Source: Loripinus fragilis
Taxonomy: Eukaryota > Mollusca > Bivalvia > Lucinida > Lucinidae
Reading direction: 5' to 3'
Assembly: GCA_964019695.1 (NCBI GenBank)
Contig: OZ026515.1
Coordinates: forward strand, 138,560,549 to 138,624,548
Length of the DNA: 64,000 nucleotides
Position numbers and translations under genes: made by a program
Notes under the pieces: generated by a model
The model's database searches: none
What the model was told of the DNA's origin: nothing
Seen by the model: only the letters and a program-made list of their open reading frames with translations
Part shown: piece after piece, positions 33,936 to 46,725 of the stretch
How positions within the stretch are numbered: position 1 is the first letter of the stretch
How the letters are laid out: each line of letters starts with the position of its first letter

Positions 33936-35979
33936 CTATAAATCAAAATCATTAAAATCTATGTCATGTGTATTAGAACTACTCTGTGCTGCAATTGTAG
34001 CTTGCTTAATAGCAACTTTATAAGGGCCCCGTTTTTTCCTTTTGTATCGTAATTTGAAATCTTCAAGGAATGGATATAAGTCTGAACACTGAATGTTGGA
34101 CATAGTTGATGAACCAAACCATGAGACGTGAGCAAGCTGCCTAAACACAATGTCATTGTCCCTTTTACTCACAGCAATTGATAAAACTCGACCTGGCCAC
34201 CAGGGAAAGCCCTGTATCTTTCCCCAAACTATATCGCCAATGCTTATCTTTCTGCCATCTGAAGTGACACATTTTGATACACTGTTTGTTTGTATTTTCA
34301 TCATTAAAGGACGAAAGGCTTCATCATTTTCATCACCCGGTGGACCATCACCATAATCACTGCTGTCTGTGTCAGATGATGAATCACTTTCAGTTGAACA
34401 ACCCTCACTTCTATCTGAAATAGATTTAGGGTCTTCATATGACACATACGCAGAATCTGATGTTATTTCATAACTAGGGTTTGAATCAAGAGATTTTGAT
34501 CTACTCCTCAATCTATACTCTTTACGATTACGATTTGGTATTACTGATCTCACATCAGTTTCATCATTAGTTATAGAGGTAATTTCAATATTGGAATCAC
34601 CGCTACCTGAATAATTTTCTCTCTGAGGCGAGAAAGCCTTCAGCACATGAAATCCATCCTCTCTTATGTTAGAGTGACCATCATGCCGTGGTGAAAGACC
34701 TTTATTCTGTCGCCATGTATACAACAATCTGGGCCGCTGACAAACAACTTCAATCTGAGGTTCAGAGTTTTCATTCTTTTCATCATCATCATCCATATCT
34801 ATGTTCTCTGTTATGATCAAAGTTGCTTCATGGTCATCAACTGGACTATGTCTGTGTTTATGTTTCTTTTTGTGCTTTTTGTGACCTAATGACTCATCTT
34901 TCATAGATTCCGAAGCAATATTAATATTTTTATCTCTCTCTTTTGATTTTTTCAAAGACTTTTTATGTTTCTTATATGAGGTCTGACTTATATCAGAGTT
35001 ATTTTCATTATCCTTACTATCATCATCATTAGATACGACAGTAGTTATACATGCATTTTCATCATCTGTAACTTTTTCTTCAGAAGAGAGCTCTTCAGTT
35101 TCCTTGTCTTCATGAATCCTTGGAGGAATGTTCATCACTGTACCTTCTCCTATTGAGATTTTTATGAATGGACTAGTTTTTGTCAGAGAGGCTGTTCTAT
35201 CTACACGCTCTAACTTTATCAGTTTTGTGGGCATTGGTTGCTCTGAGAGATCCGATTCATCTTTTCTTTTCTTTTTCAATTCACTTTTACCATTTGTCTT
35301 TGATATGTCATCCTGTTGGAAGTTAACAGTTTTCTGAGTGTTCTGAGTTCGAATCAACTGACTTACAGGAACTGGTCCCTTTTCAGAATCTAAACAAGAA
35401 GATTTGCATTTACTGCAAAGAGTCTGTCGCGGTCTTAAGCGAATATTTCGAGTCGTTTTCGTGCTGTTCAGCTTTGGAAAGTTTCGAACTGGTGGTCCCT
35501 GAAATTGTGTACCAAATTGTGAAAGGTTCTGATTGTATGTATGCCTAAATATGCTAGCAGACATGTCAAAATCTCCATTCTGTTGTCCATTTTCTTCAGA
35601 TCCCTGCCTGTTGCCTCCTTTTACTTCAACACCATCTGCTTCTGGGGGGTCAAAGGATGAGCAAATCCCTGGTGGTAAGTTTCTGAAATGAAAGGAAAGG
35701 GAAATTTGACAAGAAGTACCCATATGGGGAATTTGTTTTGAAAAATGTAAACCCAAAATGTTCATTTTCACAAGAAAACTGTTTTTTCAGTAGAAAAGTA
35801 GCACATATTTACAACGTTTTTGAAGCATACCTTTTCTTCGCATCCAATAAAACGCCACGGAAGCATTTAGAACCATGATCTAAGCATACAACCAATACAT
35901 CTTTAATTGCAGATTCAACTGTAACAGTAACTTTCATGCCTTTTGAAATTGGACCACATTTTCTTCTAGTCTCCGCCAT
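33936..35979 (-). CDS. PWWP2A: PWWP domain-containing protein 2A/2B (two exons)
   Basis: Exon 1 35979-35831 and exon 2 35682-33936 join across a 146-bp GT-AG intron (donor GTATGC, acceptor TTTCATTTCAG), giving 631 residues. Residues 15-50 (VTVESAIKDVLVVCLDHGSK) match the N-terminal conserved block of PWWP2A/B. FRHTYNQ and IRLRPRQTLCSKCKSS match the internal block implicated in MTA1/NuRD binding. Then come acidic and HKKHKKKHKHRH basic stretches. The PWWP domain starts near 528, with FPWWPG at 542-547. In vertebrates the protein reads H3K36me3 and H2A.Z nucleosomes in the nucleus. I chose ATG 35979 because its context (GAAAATGGCGGA) resembles a TISU start; ATG 35997, in frame, would add six residues. 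It converges with TTC1. Confidence 0.93.
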
Positions 35980-35997
35980 TTTCTTTCTAATTGACAT

Positions 35998-36009
35998 CGC
36001 GCATGCGCA
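35998..36009. promoter_or_regulatory. NRF1-type site at the PWWP2A start
   Basis: CGCGCATGCGCA matches the palindromic NRF1 consensus. It ends one base from the upstream in-frame ATG of PWWP2A, placing transcription start very close to the coding start and implying a very short 5' UTR. Confidence 0.65.
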
Positions 36010-37029
36010 ATGCCTTTAATACAGGTTTCATGAATTTGGTCAATTTTTCCTATTTTCGTACCAAAAACAAGCAATTCCAGCTTCAGTTTTGCTTTTTGTA
36101 GCCTTATTGAGGGATGTGCATGGTGACCAATAGCCAAAAATAAGCCAAAAGCTTGCATAATAGACGAGGAAGAAGAAAACATATAGCAAGGGACGCTACA
36201 ACAAATATTAAGCTTTAATAATTCTTGAAGAGTTACTTCCCGTTGACAATTGTTTCTGTTAATGTATCCAAAGTACACTGATGCCCCCGCCTTGTGCATT
36301 GAGATGAATTTATATAGCAACAAACGGTCTCCGCAAAGGTGCATCATTTTACACATTTTTAGTACTAAACATCTTACATTAGGGATTGGAATACCCTCCC
36401 AGAATCTGTCATTTCCTCTGATGAAGTTGTTGATTATTGTGTTGCTAAGCTTAATTCTCTGGTAATTTAAGAGCTAGGGACTATATATTCCCACAACTAG
36501 ATGATTGATTGATAATGATTGATTAATTGATTGATATTTAATCGGCAAGATCAAAACATACATACATGTACAAGCATAAAAATAAAACTAAAGCACATCT
36601 TCCATCACATTAGCACTTCAAAATATAGTATATTTATTTTAAAAAATTAGTAAATAACTATCGATGCTGAAAAGGCGTAAGCTTGTAATCTGATACATAT
36701 AGGAATCAAACACCACAGTAAAATTATCAAATATTCATCGCATGATGCATTGAGACAACTTTTCGACTAGACATAAAATTTTAAAGGTGATGAACACTGA
36801 CGCCACAACGACATACATATCTCACACGCCTGAACCTCAGCTGTGAGAGATGAATGCAAATGAAAAAATGAAAGGGAATGTATACTTATGTGTGTGTGTT
36901 GAAATAACCCAGGAATAACCATGAAATCCCTAAGGCTTACTTCCAATGGGATCCTGTGGGTTAGATCCAAGACTATAAGTAAGGAGATAGAGAAAACAAC
37001 TCAAATTAATCCTAAGATACAAATTGAAA
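36010..37029. other. PWWP2A upstream region, no gene seen
   Basis: Short frames on both strands lack domains. A TTGATTGAT-rich stretch lies at 36500-36545. No window repeat identified. Confidence 0.4.
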
Positions 37030-39288
37030 ATAGTAAGTGAGTATGATCAGGAAATACCACAATCACAAACTGCAGACAACCCGTGGCACCGCGAGGAAGA
37101 GCAGCTCAACATCACGAGACACCAGGAAGACAAATTAAGCAAAGCATTCAGCTCTCTCTTCCACATCAAGATGATTGCAATACTAGAATGGACATAAAAT
37201 AACGTACAACACAAAACATAGAACAATTACATACTCCCACAATGGGAGTAACAATAAACAAAAAGTCAACAACAACAGAACCACCACCTTAGAACGGACA
37301 GCAGCCCAAGCCACCGGGGGGGGGGGGGGAGGGGGTGGGGGCTTAAATGCATTTTACTGGTACCAAATCTTCGCCCTAGATTCTGCTGTTGTTTAAGTAC
37401 AAGAAATGTTCAGCTCGCATGGAGGCCATCTAACTAATGCAATGTATCATCATGGAAAACACTCTAATCAAATTAACACTCCATGATGAAACAAAGAAAA
37501 GGGCTCATGACTCACAGATAGTCAGAGCTAAAGAAAACCTCAAGTTGAGCCACGGTGGGTCCAGCTACAGATAAGCATCAGGCACCAACCCACCGATTAA
37601 AGCTTTACGTCAGAGCCGTCATAGAGTCTGAGGCCTGACCCACCGTCGTGCAATTAAAGAGGAAACCATAGCTATAAACTGTGATTGGGTTTAAAACTAG
37701 GCATGCAGACTGTCGCATGATATCCAAATTATATCCAACCTTTATATAACGTTTTACTATCTTTTTGAATTGATCACTAAAATTAGGTTTTCCAACAATT
37801 CGTTTGAATTAATAGACTAAATCACCATAAAATATAGGTTCTGATATGCCTTGTTGCAGAAGAGTTTTTAACCCAACGTTGTATTTAACAATTAACTCTG
37901 AGTGTCTGTGGTAGAATTTAGAAAATGCTTTTTGAATTTTATGATATCTATAGCCTTGTTTTAATAATTTAGCCGTTAAAAATAAGTATCTGTTGTTGAA
38001 GTCATCAACATTAGAACACACTCTAGCAAAACGAATAAGCTGAGAAATATATACACCATAGGAAGGAGAGCGAGGAACATCTCCATCAAGAAATGGGAAA
38101 TTTACTATTTCAGAATCAAAATCATCCCGTTTATCATAAATTTTAGAAGAAACTATGCCATTTGTTATTGACAAGTTCAAGTCCAAAAACGGAGCTTCAG
38201 TATCAGAAGAATTCGCCTTATTTAACTGAAGTTCAGTGGGATATATCTGACCTACCATTTGTTCAAAATAAGGATTATCAATATTAAGTAAGTCATCTAA
38301 ATATCTGGAGGTAGAGTTAAAAGCTTCAATAATATCAGCTTGATTATTGTCTGACAGAGACAACATAAAGTCTCTCTCATAACCAAACAAAAACAAATCT
38401 GCAACAAGAGGAGCACAATTAGTACCCATTGGAATACCGACAATTTGTCTATATAATTTTGAGCCAAATCTTATAGATATATTGTCCAAAAGATAATGGA
38501 GCGCATCAAACATTTTCTGACATGACCACAATTTATATCGTTTAGGTTGTTCAGAAATAAAAAAAAGGCATATTTATCATTACAAGCCAAATAAAGTGAG
38601 CCCTCTCTGCTAAATGTTTGTTCAATTAATTCTGTTAGTTTTTCTTTTATTATATTATGAGGCAATGTAGTATAGAGAGTAGAGAAATCATATGTAGACA
38701 AACCAGATGCTAGAAAACCTCTAGACTTCAATTTATTAAGAATTTCACCTGAATTTTTAATAGACCAAAATAATTTTTTACCATTTCTTTCATAAACTGT
38801 TGTGCAGTATTTAATTACATGGTTTTTAATTGCAGTGAGGCAAGAAGTCAAAAGAATAGACAACTCAGTAGTTGTACATGCACTAGAATTAGCAATAAAA
38901 CGCGACTTATAGGACCGTTTATGAAGTTTAGGTAACCAGTATTACGTAGGAAGCTTGCTATGGTCCTCATCAACAAACAACCCAAACTTAGCTGCCATAT
39001 GGCATCGATGCCTATCAACGATAGATGTCTCATCAAGCCTGTTATGCTCATATGTTTTTGCAGTGCTAAGTTCTTGCTTTAGGGAGTTAATATAGTATCT
39101 TTTTCAAACGACCACAACATTGTTAGCAGCCTTATCTGCCGGGGCCAAAACAAACTTCCTATGGAATTCCTGGATCCCTTTCTTCAAGTGTTTAAAAGTG
39201 AATTTAGGTTTAGGTGGTAGAAGATCTAAATTGATGCAATAAAATGAAATTCTACCATCAATAATTTTGAAAATATTTAGTTTCCATC
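37030..39288 (-). mobile_element. Penelope-like element, copy 1 (broken)
   Basis: Reverse transcriptase fragments on the - strand in order: FVLAPADKAANNVVVV (near 39150), SRFIANSSACTTTELS, STYDFSTLYTTLPHN, IVGIPMGTNCAPLVAD, SRYLDD and APFLDLNLSITNG. They are split by frameshifts and a stop near 38940 and 38560. The C-terminal part runs to YNLDIMRQSACLVLNPITV in the 37.7-kb region; no GIY-YIG endonuclease motif is visible. The 3' tail continues to 37030 and is interrupted by a G-rich run at 37316-37335. Confidence 0.85.
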
Positions 39289-39437
39289 AAGATGATTGCA
39301 ATACTAGAATGGACATAAAGTAACGTACAACAAAACATAGAACAATTACAGACTCCCACAATGGGAGTAACAATAAACAAAAAGTCAACAACAACAGAAC
39401 CACCGCCTTAGAACGGACAGCAGCCTAAGCTACTGGG
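39289..39437 (-). mobile_element. Penelope-like tail fragment abutting copy 1
   Basis: On the - strand this is a type 1 tail that stops at ATCATCTTGATGG, directly followed by the coding start of copy 1. A partial unit upstream of the main unit in the same orientation fits the pseudo-LTR layout of Penelope-like elements. Confidence 0.65.
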
Positions 39438-39960
39438 GGGCTTAAATGCATTTAAACTTGAGGTTTTCTTAAGCTCTGACTATCTGTGAGTCATGAGCCC
39501 TTTTCTTTGTTTCATCATGGAGTGTTAATTTGATTAGAGTGCTTTCCATGGTGATACATTGCATTAGTAAGATGGCCTCCATGCGAGCTGAACATTTCTT
39601 GTACTTCAACAACAGCAGAATCTAGGGCGAAGATTTGGTACCAGTAAAATGCATTTAAGCCCCCCGGTGGCTTAGGCTGCTGTCCGTTCTAAGGCGGTGG
39701 TTCTGTTGTTGTTGACTTTTTGTTTATTGTTACTCCCATTGTTGGAGTCTGTCATTGTTCTATGTTTTGTTGTACGTTACTTTATGTCCATTCTAGTATT
39801 GCAATCATCTTGATGGGGAAGAGAGAGCTGATTGCTTTGCTTAATTTGTCGTCCTGGTGTCTCGTGATGGTTGAGCGGCTCTTCCTCGCGATGCCACGGG
39901 GTTGTCTGCAGTTTGTGATTGTGGTATTTCCTGATCATAATCACTTACTATTTTTTACTG
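39438..39960 (+). mobile_element. Penelope-like 3' end, truncated
   Basis: Contains only the noncoding 3' region, from ACTTGAGGTTTTCTTAAGC to CTGATCATAATCACTTACT. It is almost identical to 48085-48580, and back-to-back with the - strand fragment at 39289-39437. A short inverted piece (ACTGGTACCAAATCTTCGCC) follows at 39955-40040. Confidence 0.8.
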
Positions 39961-40199
39961 GTACCAAATCTTCGCCCTAGATTCTGCTGTTGTTGAAGTA
40001 CAAGAAATGTTCAGCTCGCATGGATGCCATCTAACTAAGCCTTGATGAAATTTTCCGATAGATATGATGGTCCAGTTCCATTGAAAATTCTATGCACCTG
40101 ACTCCATCTATCTTCTGTCTATCTTCTGATACTCAGGCGATCAGATATATGATCATTATCTGAGGTGAGTGTAAAAAAATGAACTTTGAGAAAAACAAA

Positions 40200-41256
40200 A
40201 AAATCTGTCCAAGTCTTTTAAATTAGTGCCCTGAACTCCTCTGTGGTCAGTCAGAGACGGACTATTCCAATAGTCCTGGGGAAAAAGAATACTTCAGCGC
40301 ATCACTATATATAGAAATCGAGTATGATTAGGAAATATCACAATCACAAACTGTAGACAAACCTGTGGCACCACAAGGAAGAGCCAAACAACAATCAAGA
40401 GACACAAGGAAGACAAAAAAGCAAAGCAACCAGCTCTCTCCTTCCAATCAAGATGATTGCAAAACTAGAATGGACACAAAGTATTATGCACAACAAAACA
40501 CAGAACAATTACAGAATCCCACAATGGGAGTAACAATCAACAACGAAACAATCACAACAGAACTACCACTTTAGAACGGACAGCAGCCAAAGCCACTGGG
40601 GGGACTTAAATGCATTTTACTGACACCAAACCCTCGCCCTAGATTCTGCTGTTGTTGAAGCACAAAAGTGTTAGGCTGGCATGGAGGATTCCTAACTATT
40701 GCAATGTACCATTATAGAGAAACAATATGATCAAATTAACGCACTATGATGAAACAGAGAAAAGGGCTCACGAATCACAGTCAGAGCTATAGAAAACCTC
40801 AAGTTGGGCCATGGTGGGCCCAGCTACAGTCATGCATCAGGAACCAACCCATCGATTAAAGCTTTACGCCAGAGCCGTCATTGAGTCTGAGGCCTGACCC
40901 ACCATCGTGTAATTAAAGAGGAAACCATTGTCATAAACCATGATAAGTCTGGAGCCTGCAATATTGTGAGTTGTGTGATAACCTGGTAGATCTTGTTCTC
41001 TGAGACAGGGCCAAGTACTTGTCTTTATAAATAGACATAGTCCCACAATGAATCTTTGGAAGAAAAGTAGAGAGGACTGATCCCTCCAGGCCTCCAGAGT
41101 TGGGAATTGCAGCACATCAAGCATCTCACCAACACTACTGATGTTGCGCCACATCCTGCAGGTACAGCGGGCTGCCGTCCTCTGTACTCTATCTACTTGT
41201 TGAATCTGAGTTTCATAATATTGGCTCAATAAGTGGGATAAAATCAAAATCAACAC
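40200..41256 (-). mobile_element. LINE fragment interrupted by a Penelope-like 3' end
   Basis: The outer parts are jockey/CR1-type LINE C-terminus: 41256-40956 encodes RVQRTAARCTCRMWRN and EAWRDQSSLL, and 40305-40200 continues with the YSDALK and FFPRTI block. Between them (about 40318-40955) lies the 3' noncoding end of a Penelope-like element in the same strand sense, beginning GTTTATGACAATGGTTTCC and ending in the type 1 tail. Confidence 0.8.
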
Positions 41257-41289
41257 AACTTCTTTACTGTAATATGTTTCGAAAATATT

Positions 41290-42407
41290 TTCCTATTTGA
41301 GACGTCTATCGTTGATAGGCATCGATGCCATATGGCAGCTAAGTTTGGGTTGTTTGTTGATGAGGACCATAGCAAGCTTCCTACGTTATACTGGTTACCT
41401 AAACTTCATAAACGGCCATATAAAAGTAAGTAATGGTGCAAAGTCACGTTTTATTGCTAATTCTAGTGCATGTACAACTACTGACTTGTCTATTCTTTTG
41501 ACTTCTTGTCTCACTGCAATTAAAAACCATGTCATTAAATATTGCACAACAGTTTATGAAAGAAATGGTAAAAATTTATTTTGGTCTATTAAAAATTCAG
41601 GTGAAATTCTTAATAAATTGAAGTCTAGAGGTTTTCTAGCATCTGTTTTGTCGACATATGATTTCTCTACTCTCTATACTACATTGCCTCATAATCTAAT
41701 AAAAGAAAAACTAACAGAATTAATTGAACAATTATTTAACAGAGAGGGCTCACTTTATTTGGCTTGTAATGATAAAAATGCCTTTTTTACTTCTGAACAA
41801 CCTAAACGATATAAATTGTGGTCATGTCAGAAAATGTGTGATGCGCTCCATTATCTTTTGGACAATATTTTTATAAGGTTTGGCTCTAAATTATATAGAC
41901 AAATTGTCGGTATTCCAATGGGTACTAATTGTGCTCCTCTTGTTGCAGATTTGTTTTTGTTTTGTTATGAGAGAGACTTTATGTTGTCTCTGTCAGACAA
42001 TAATCAAGCTGATATTATTGAAGCTTTTAACTCTACCTCCAGATATTTAGATGACTTGCTTAATGTTGATAATCCTTATTTTGAACAAATGGTAGGTCAG
42101 ATATATCCCACTGAACTTCAGTTAAATAAGGCGCATTCTTCTGATACTGAAGCTCCGTTTTTGGACTTGAACTTGTCAATAACAAATGGCATAGTTTCTT
42201 CTAAAATTTATGATAAACGGGATGATTTTGATTCTGAAATAGTAAATTTCCCATTTCTTGATGGAGATGTTCCTGGCTCTCCTTCCTATGGTGTATATAT
42301 TTCTCAGCTTATTCGTTTTGCTAGAGTGTGCTCTAATGTTGATGACTTCAACAACAGAAACTTATTTTTAACTGCTAAATTATTAAAACAAGGTTATAGA
42401 TATCATA
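41290..42407 (+). mobile_element. Penelope-like element, copy 2, 5' part with reverse transcriptase
   Basis: An open frame from about 41450 to 42407 carries STYDFSTLYTTLPHN (motif A region), VGIPMGTNCAPLVADLF (motif B region), STSRYLDDLLN (catalytic DD) and LFLTAKLLKQGYRYHK. Upstream the correct frame is shifted by a 19-bp insertion at 41424-41442. The element is 5'-truncated and is cut at 42408 by a 5.3-kb insertion; the rest resumes at 47692. Confidence 0.88.
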
Positions 42408-43262
42408 AAATTTGAAAATTTGTTTTCAAATTAGAATTTTAAGAGTAAACAATACCTACCTAACATACACTATGGATTTACATCCGGGTCGGAGAAGTCC
42501 TGGCTTTTAGCTCGCTCTCACTTCCGGAGAAGACTTTTTACCTACGCACCGTGCGGTGTCTTCTTCCGGCAAACCCCACAAAGATATGTCACTTCCATTT
42601 CGGCGCATTGAAGTCGCCTTAGGAAGGACATTTGAAAAAGAGGGGTTGGTGGGTGGGTTTGTTGTATGTTAGGTAGGTATTGTTTACTCTTAAAATTCTA
42701 ATTTGAAAACAAATTTTCAAATTTCACTTCGTAAACAAACCTACCTAACATACACTATGGATTTATTTAGATTAAAAAGCAGTACCATAGGAGGAGGGTT
42801 TTTCAAATGTATTAATATCCCTCCAGATAATATCATTATAAAAATAAAACAACACACCCTGGTGAAAAATTTTTATCTCTGTGTTTTTTTAGAAAATTCT
42901 ATTTCATCCACAGTTTAATAAAACCATTCAGTTGGTTTCATATCTGATTAAATAACTATAGTCAGTGCAAAAAAGTTAACACCAAAAACTGTACACATAG
43001 TTCTCATTATGCAAATATAATGCATTTACCCATCCAAGTGTTAATTTATATTCAACTGAATCAAATTATGTAACACTGTACTGTATTTCTAAATACATGT
43101 ACTTATCCAAGTATTATCTTCATTGGAACTATCATTCCAGTGTTATATTCTGTACTTAACAACTGAATGTCTATATACACATACGAAGAACCTGGCAATA
43201 TCACAGCCATATAAGTCTTAATACAGTATATCCTAATCGCAGCTCGCCGAAAAGTGATTTTT

Positions 43263-43263
<1 letters not shown>

Positions 43264-43294
<31 letters not shown>

Positions 43295-43298
43295 TATT
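43264..43298. repeat. (TTTA)n microsatellite
   Basis: About eight ATTT units inside the foldback insertion. Confidence 0.9.
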
Positions 43299-44369
43299 CT
43301 ATACTCTAAAATGGGCATTTTAACTGTCTTTAAGTAAATAATGCTGAATGTATCTGGTCTCCATGGACTAGACTGCATTATATAACCCCAATGCATTATT
43401 GATTGATGCTACTTCAAAAAGAGTACGCATTAACAACCAAAGCATTTATACATCTAGTACAATGACTGTTATTAACTCTGTTAATAACTCCTTTTCCACC
43501 TTATATATTAGATTTGCAATCTATTTTAGATATACTAAGCTGTAACTGGTTGTGGAATTGTTTAGTAACCCAAACACAAATATGCATCATTTAATAGTTC
43601 CCTATCTGTGTTTTTAGTGTTATTGATACATGTATAATGCATAATAAACACACCTCTTGGGATCAAAATGCTTATCTTCTTGATGACATGTAATTAAAAT
43701 ATGACTACTGTCAAGATTAAACTAATTCTGATTCGACAAGGTTGTGCGAATGAAATTTATGGTTCCTTATCAATGCTGATAATGTCTTTGAATATTTGTA
43801 GAGAATAATGAGCACTTGCTCTACAGAATGGTGTACAAATGTAAATGGTAACCCTAACACGTGTCTTTTATGTCATATTTGACAACAGAGAAAAACATCC
43901 ATTTGTTTAAAATGGAGATTCTTTCAGACCTTTTAAATCGACAGACAGATACCATTGTGTATGGTAATCTATCATAAATAAGAACCTTCAATAAACATCA
44001 TAATACATGTATATTGATACTGTCCAATTGGCCAGTTGTCATTTGCATGGTGATACATGTAACAAGAACAACATAGATACTGTATATCCTTTTCAAAAAA
44101 GGGATATCAGAAAACCAACACATTCGTTTAAAGAGGCATGACAGAGATCCGAATTCCATTCCGCACACCAAACACAGAGCTGCCTGGGCTTACATAATTT
44201 CATGTCTTTCCTTCATTGGGATCTCAAAAGCTTAATAGCTCTGTCTGAAATTCTTTTCATAGAGAAAAATCTAGCAGTCATACAAACATACAACAGATTC
44301 TTCCAAAGTGGCAGCTTCACTGGAAAAACATATCGTTATATAACATTTTACAAGGCTGAGAAAATAAAT

Positions 44370-44590
44370 GTTATGAGTATGACTAGGCAATGCCACACTC
44401 ACAAACCACAGACCAATTCAAGACACCATGAGGAAATTGTTGAGAAAACGACCAATGCCATGACCACCAGAAGACAATAAAAGCAAACAACAAGTGCTTT
44501 CTTTTCCAGCGGAGTGATTGCAAAACTAGAGGATACTGCATAACAAAACACTGGCTAATCCAAAACCCTCACACACAATGGAGGTTACTA
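44370..44590 (-). mobile_element. Decayed Penelope-like tail
   Basis: GTATGACTAGGCAATGCCAC, CACAAACCACAGACC and GAGTGATTGCAAAACTAGAG follow the order of the type 1 tail but are highly diverged. Confidence 0.4.
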
Positions 44591-44783
44591 TTGTTTGATA
44601 TGATTCTGAACATCTGAGTCAACAGTTTTTCAGTTATGACATGACATGTCTTTCTGGGCTGAACTTAAATATTAAGCAACGGTTAATGCGTGCTCAATGA
44701 CACATAGCAGTGACACTGGTGAGTCTCAAACCAAAATCCCTCAGTCGAGAGTCAGGCACTCTACAATCGAGCCACTGCGCTCC
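44591..44783 (-). mobile_element. SINE family 1, diverged
   Basis: On the - strand a head with GCGCAGTGGCTCGATTGTAG and a body with CACTGCTATGTGTCATTGAG. The 3' tail is eroded. Confidence 0.6.
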
Positions 44784-45759
44784 TTAAAATGAATGTTAGT
44801 AGTACCGTGTCTCAATAAACAATGAATAAACAACCTAAGAATCAGTACTGTCCTTGAACAAAATGATGATGTGATAACTATCTTGCAACAAGACTGTTTA
44901 ATATACTGCAACACCTTGAATATGATCTGTATTCTGAAGTAATGTATACTCATTTGTAGGCTTTCTAAATTATTCTACACCCACTGTAGCACCTTTATGA
45001 TCCCAAATGGAGCTACTTTTGGTCCGTTTTTGGTTTGTTTTTCCTGCTAGGAAACTGGTACCATTACCCCTGAAATTGAACCACACTAATTCAGATTCGA
45101 TTTGAAAATCATAGAATAATACATTTGGCAAAACTAGAATAAATCGACCAGTTACTTTTTTGACTAACCAAATCGTTTTTAGGTAATTTGAATCTAAATA
45201 TTACTGTCAAATGTTGCTGGTTGAACCATTTAGCGCTCAACTTGCAAATAATGGATGACTTTAACAGCCCTTAGAAATATGCGTACTATATACATTTGTA
45301 CTTTTATGTCATCGTCACCGTATTCATTGCTTGAATACTAGAATCTAAAAAATGTATTTCCAAATTTCAAACAAAATGTTTTAATGTTCCTTGAGTCCCA
45401 ACTTAGCTTGAAAATGAAATAGACTTACATGAAACAACTTTCTTTTACTTCATGGCAGAAAGGTTAAGATATGTCAAAAATTGTATCCTAGTATTGTAAG
45501 TTTAAAGTACTGCAATGTACAATTAGTTTATAAATTAAATACATGTCCATTTCAGGTCAGGACTAGTACATTTTAGGCATGGACAGGCACATTTCTTTAA
45601 GTCCTCGTCCAACCTGGCTATTAGATTAAACAGGTAGTCTAAATCTGTGTACCAAGCCTATATATTATGAAAAATACACCTGTCTGCTAAAGCACATCAC
45701 TTTCCAAAAAACAACAAAGGATCATGCTAATATGCTGTATATATTCCTCAAAACTGTAG

Positions 45760-46050
45760 TTTTGTTTGCTGTTTGATGTCCAAGTTATTAGATATGATCA
45801 TGTCAAACCCGTCAGTTCACCTAACCACACCTTTACCTGCACAAGCTTGACTAGGAGGATAACCAGTCAAATACGTATGCTTATTCATGCTGCCAATAAC
45901 CCTTCTAGATTCAGCAAAAGCAGGAGAATTACTGAATAAATTTGTACATAACAGATCTCCAAGAAAAATTATTTTTGTATGGATACAGACTGGGATAAAC
46001 TCTTGATCCCTGGATCTGCTGACAGTCTTGCTACCAACTGCGCTACCAGC
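45760..46050 (-). mobile_element. SINE family 2, diverged copy 4
   Basis: Shares TCAGTTCACCTAACCACACC, ACAAGCTTGACTAGGAGG and the weakened tRNA-like head (GTAGCGCAGTTGGTAGC on the - strand). Confidence 0.6.
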
Positions 46051-46685
46051 AAACCAAAAATGGGTTATGAACTATCTGTCTTTAGAGACGTCAAATCATC
46101 TTTGATATGCAAACCATAATAAAATTGATTATTATAGTTTTAGCGTAATAACAGAAATATTCTCTGCATAAAAATTTTAAAACCATATTTCTTTCTATTT
46201 CTTATACATGGTCAGGTCAGAGAGGAGTTCCAGTGACAATGTAGATAAATACTACATTGAAAAGACCAGACTAGGAAAAACATATGACGCATAATTTGAC
46301 CATATGTCACGTATCTTTTACCATATGCTCAAGTCAGATAGGTCACTATGTGAAGAAAACAACCTAATGGAAGATAAAGTTAGTAGCATCAAGTCTATGT
46401 CATGTTCGTGTAAACATATGACTATTTCTTTATCTTAAATACCCTAAATAGAGGATAGTATTTGAATAATATTCTATTCTTACACCATTCTTGACCACAA
46501 AACTGATTGATTGTTGACTTATAGGAAACTGGGCTTTTAGGTTTTTTTTGTTTTTTTTTTTACTAAGCTTTCGAGACAGATGCCCTCCGATCAAAAAACG
46601 TTTAACTAGACAACCGTCAGCTAAAAAATATCTCTCAAAATTGAAATCTTGCAGATATGTCTTTTCTATAACATTCAAAGAAAAA

Positions 46686-46689
<4 letters not shown>

Positions 46690-46724
<35 letters not shown>
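46690..46724. repeat. Poly-T tract
   Basis: An uninterrupted T-run of about 35 bases; the lysine-rich - strand frame across it is an artefact. Confidence 0.9.

Positions 46725-46725
<1 letters not shown>

Noticed and set aside
39720..39980. 86-codon + strand frame repeated at 48350-48610
   Set aside because: Both are the same noncoding tail of the Penelope-like element; the first two-thirds reads open by chance and the C-terminus depends on what the tail abuts.
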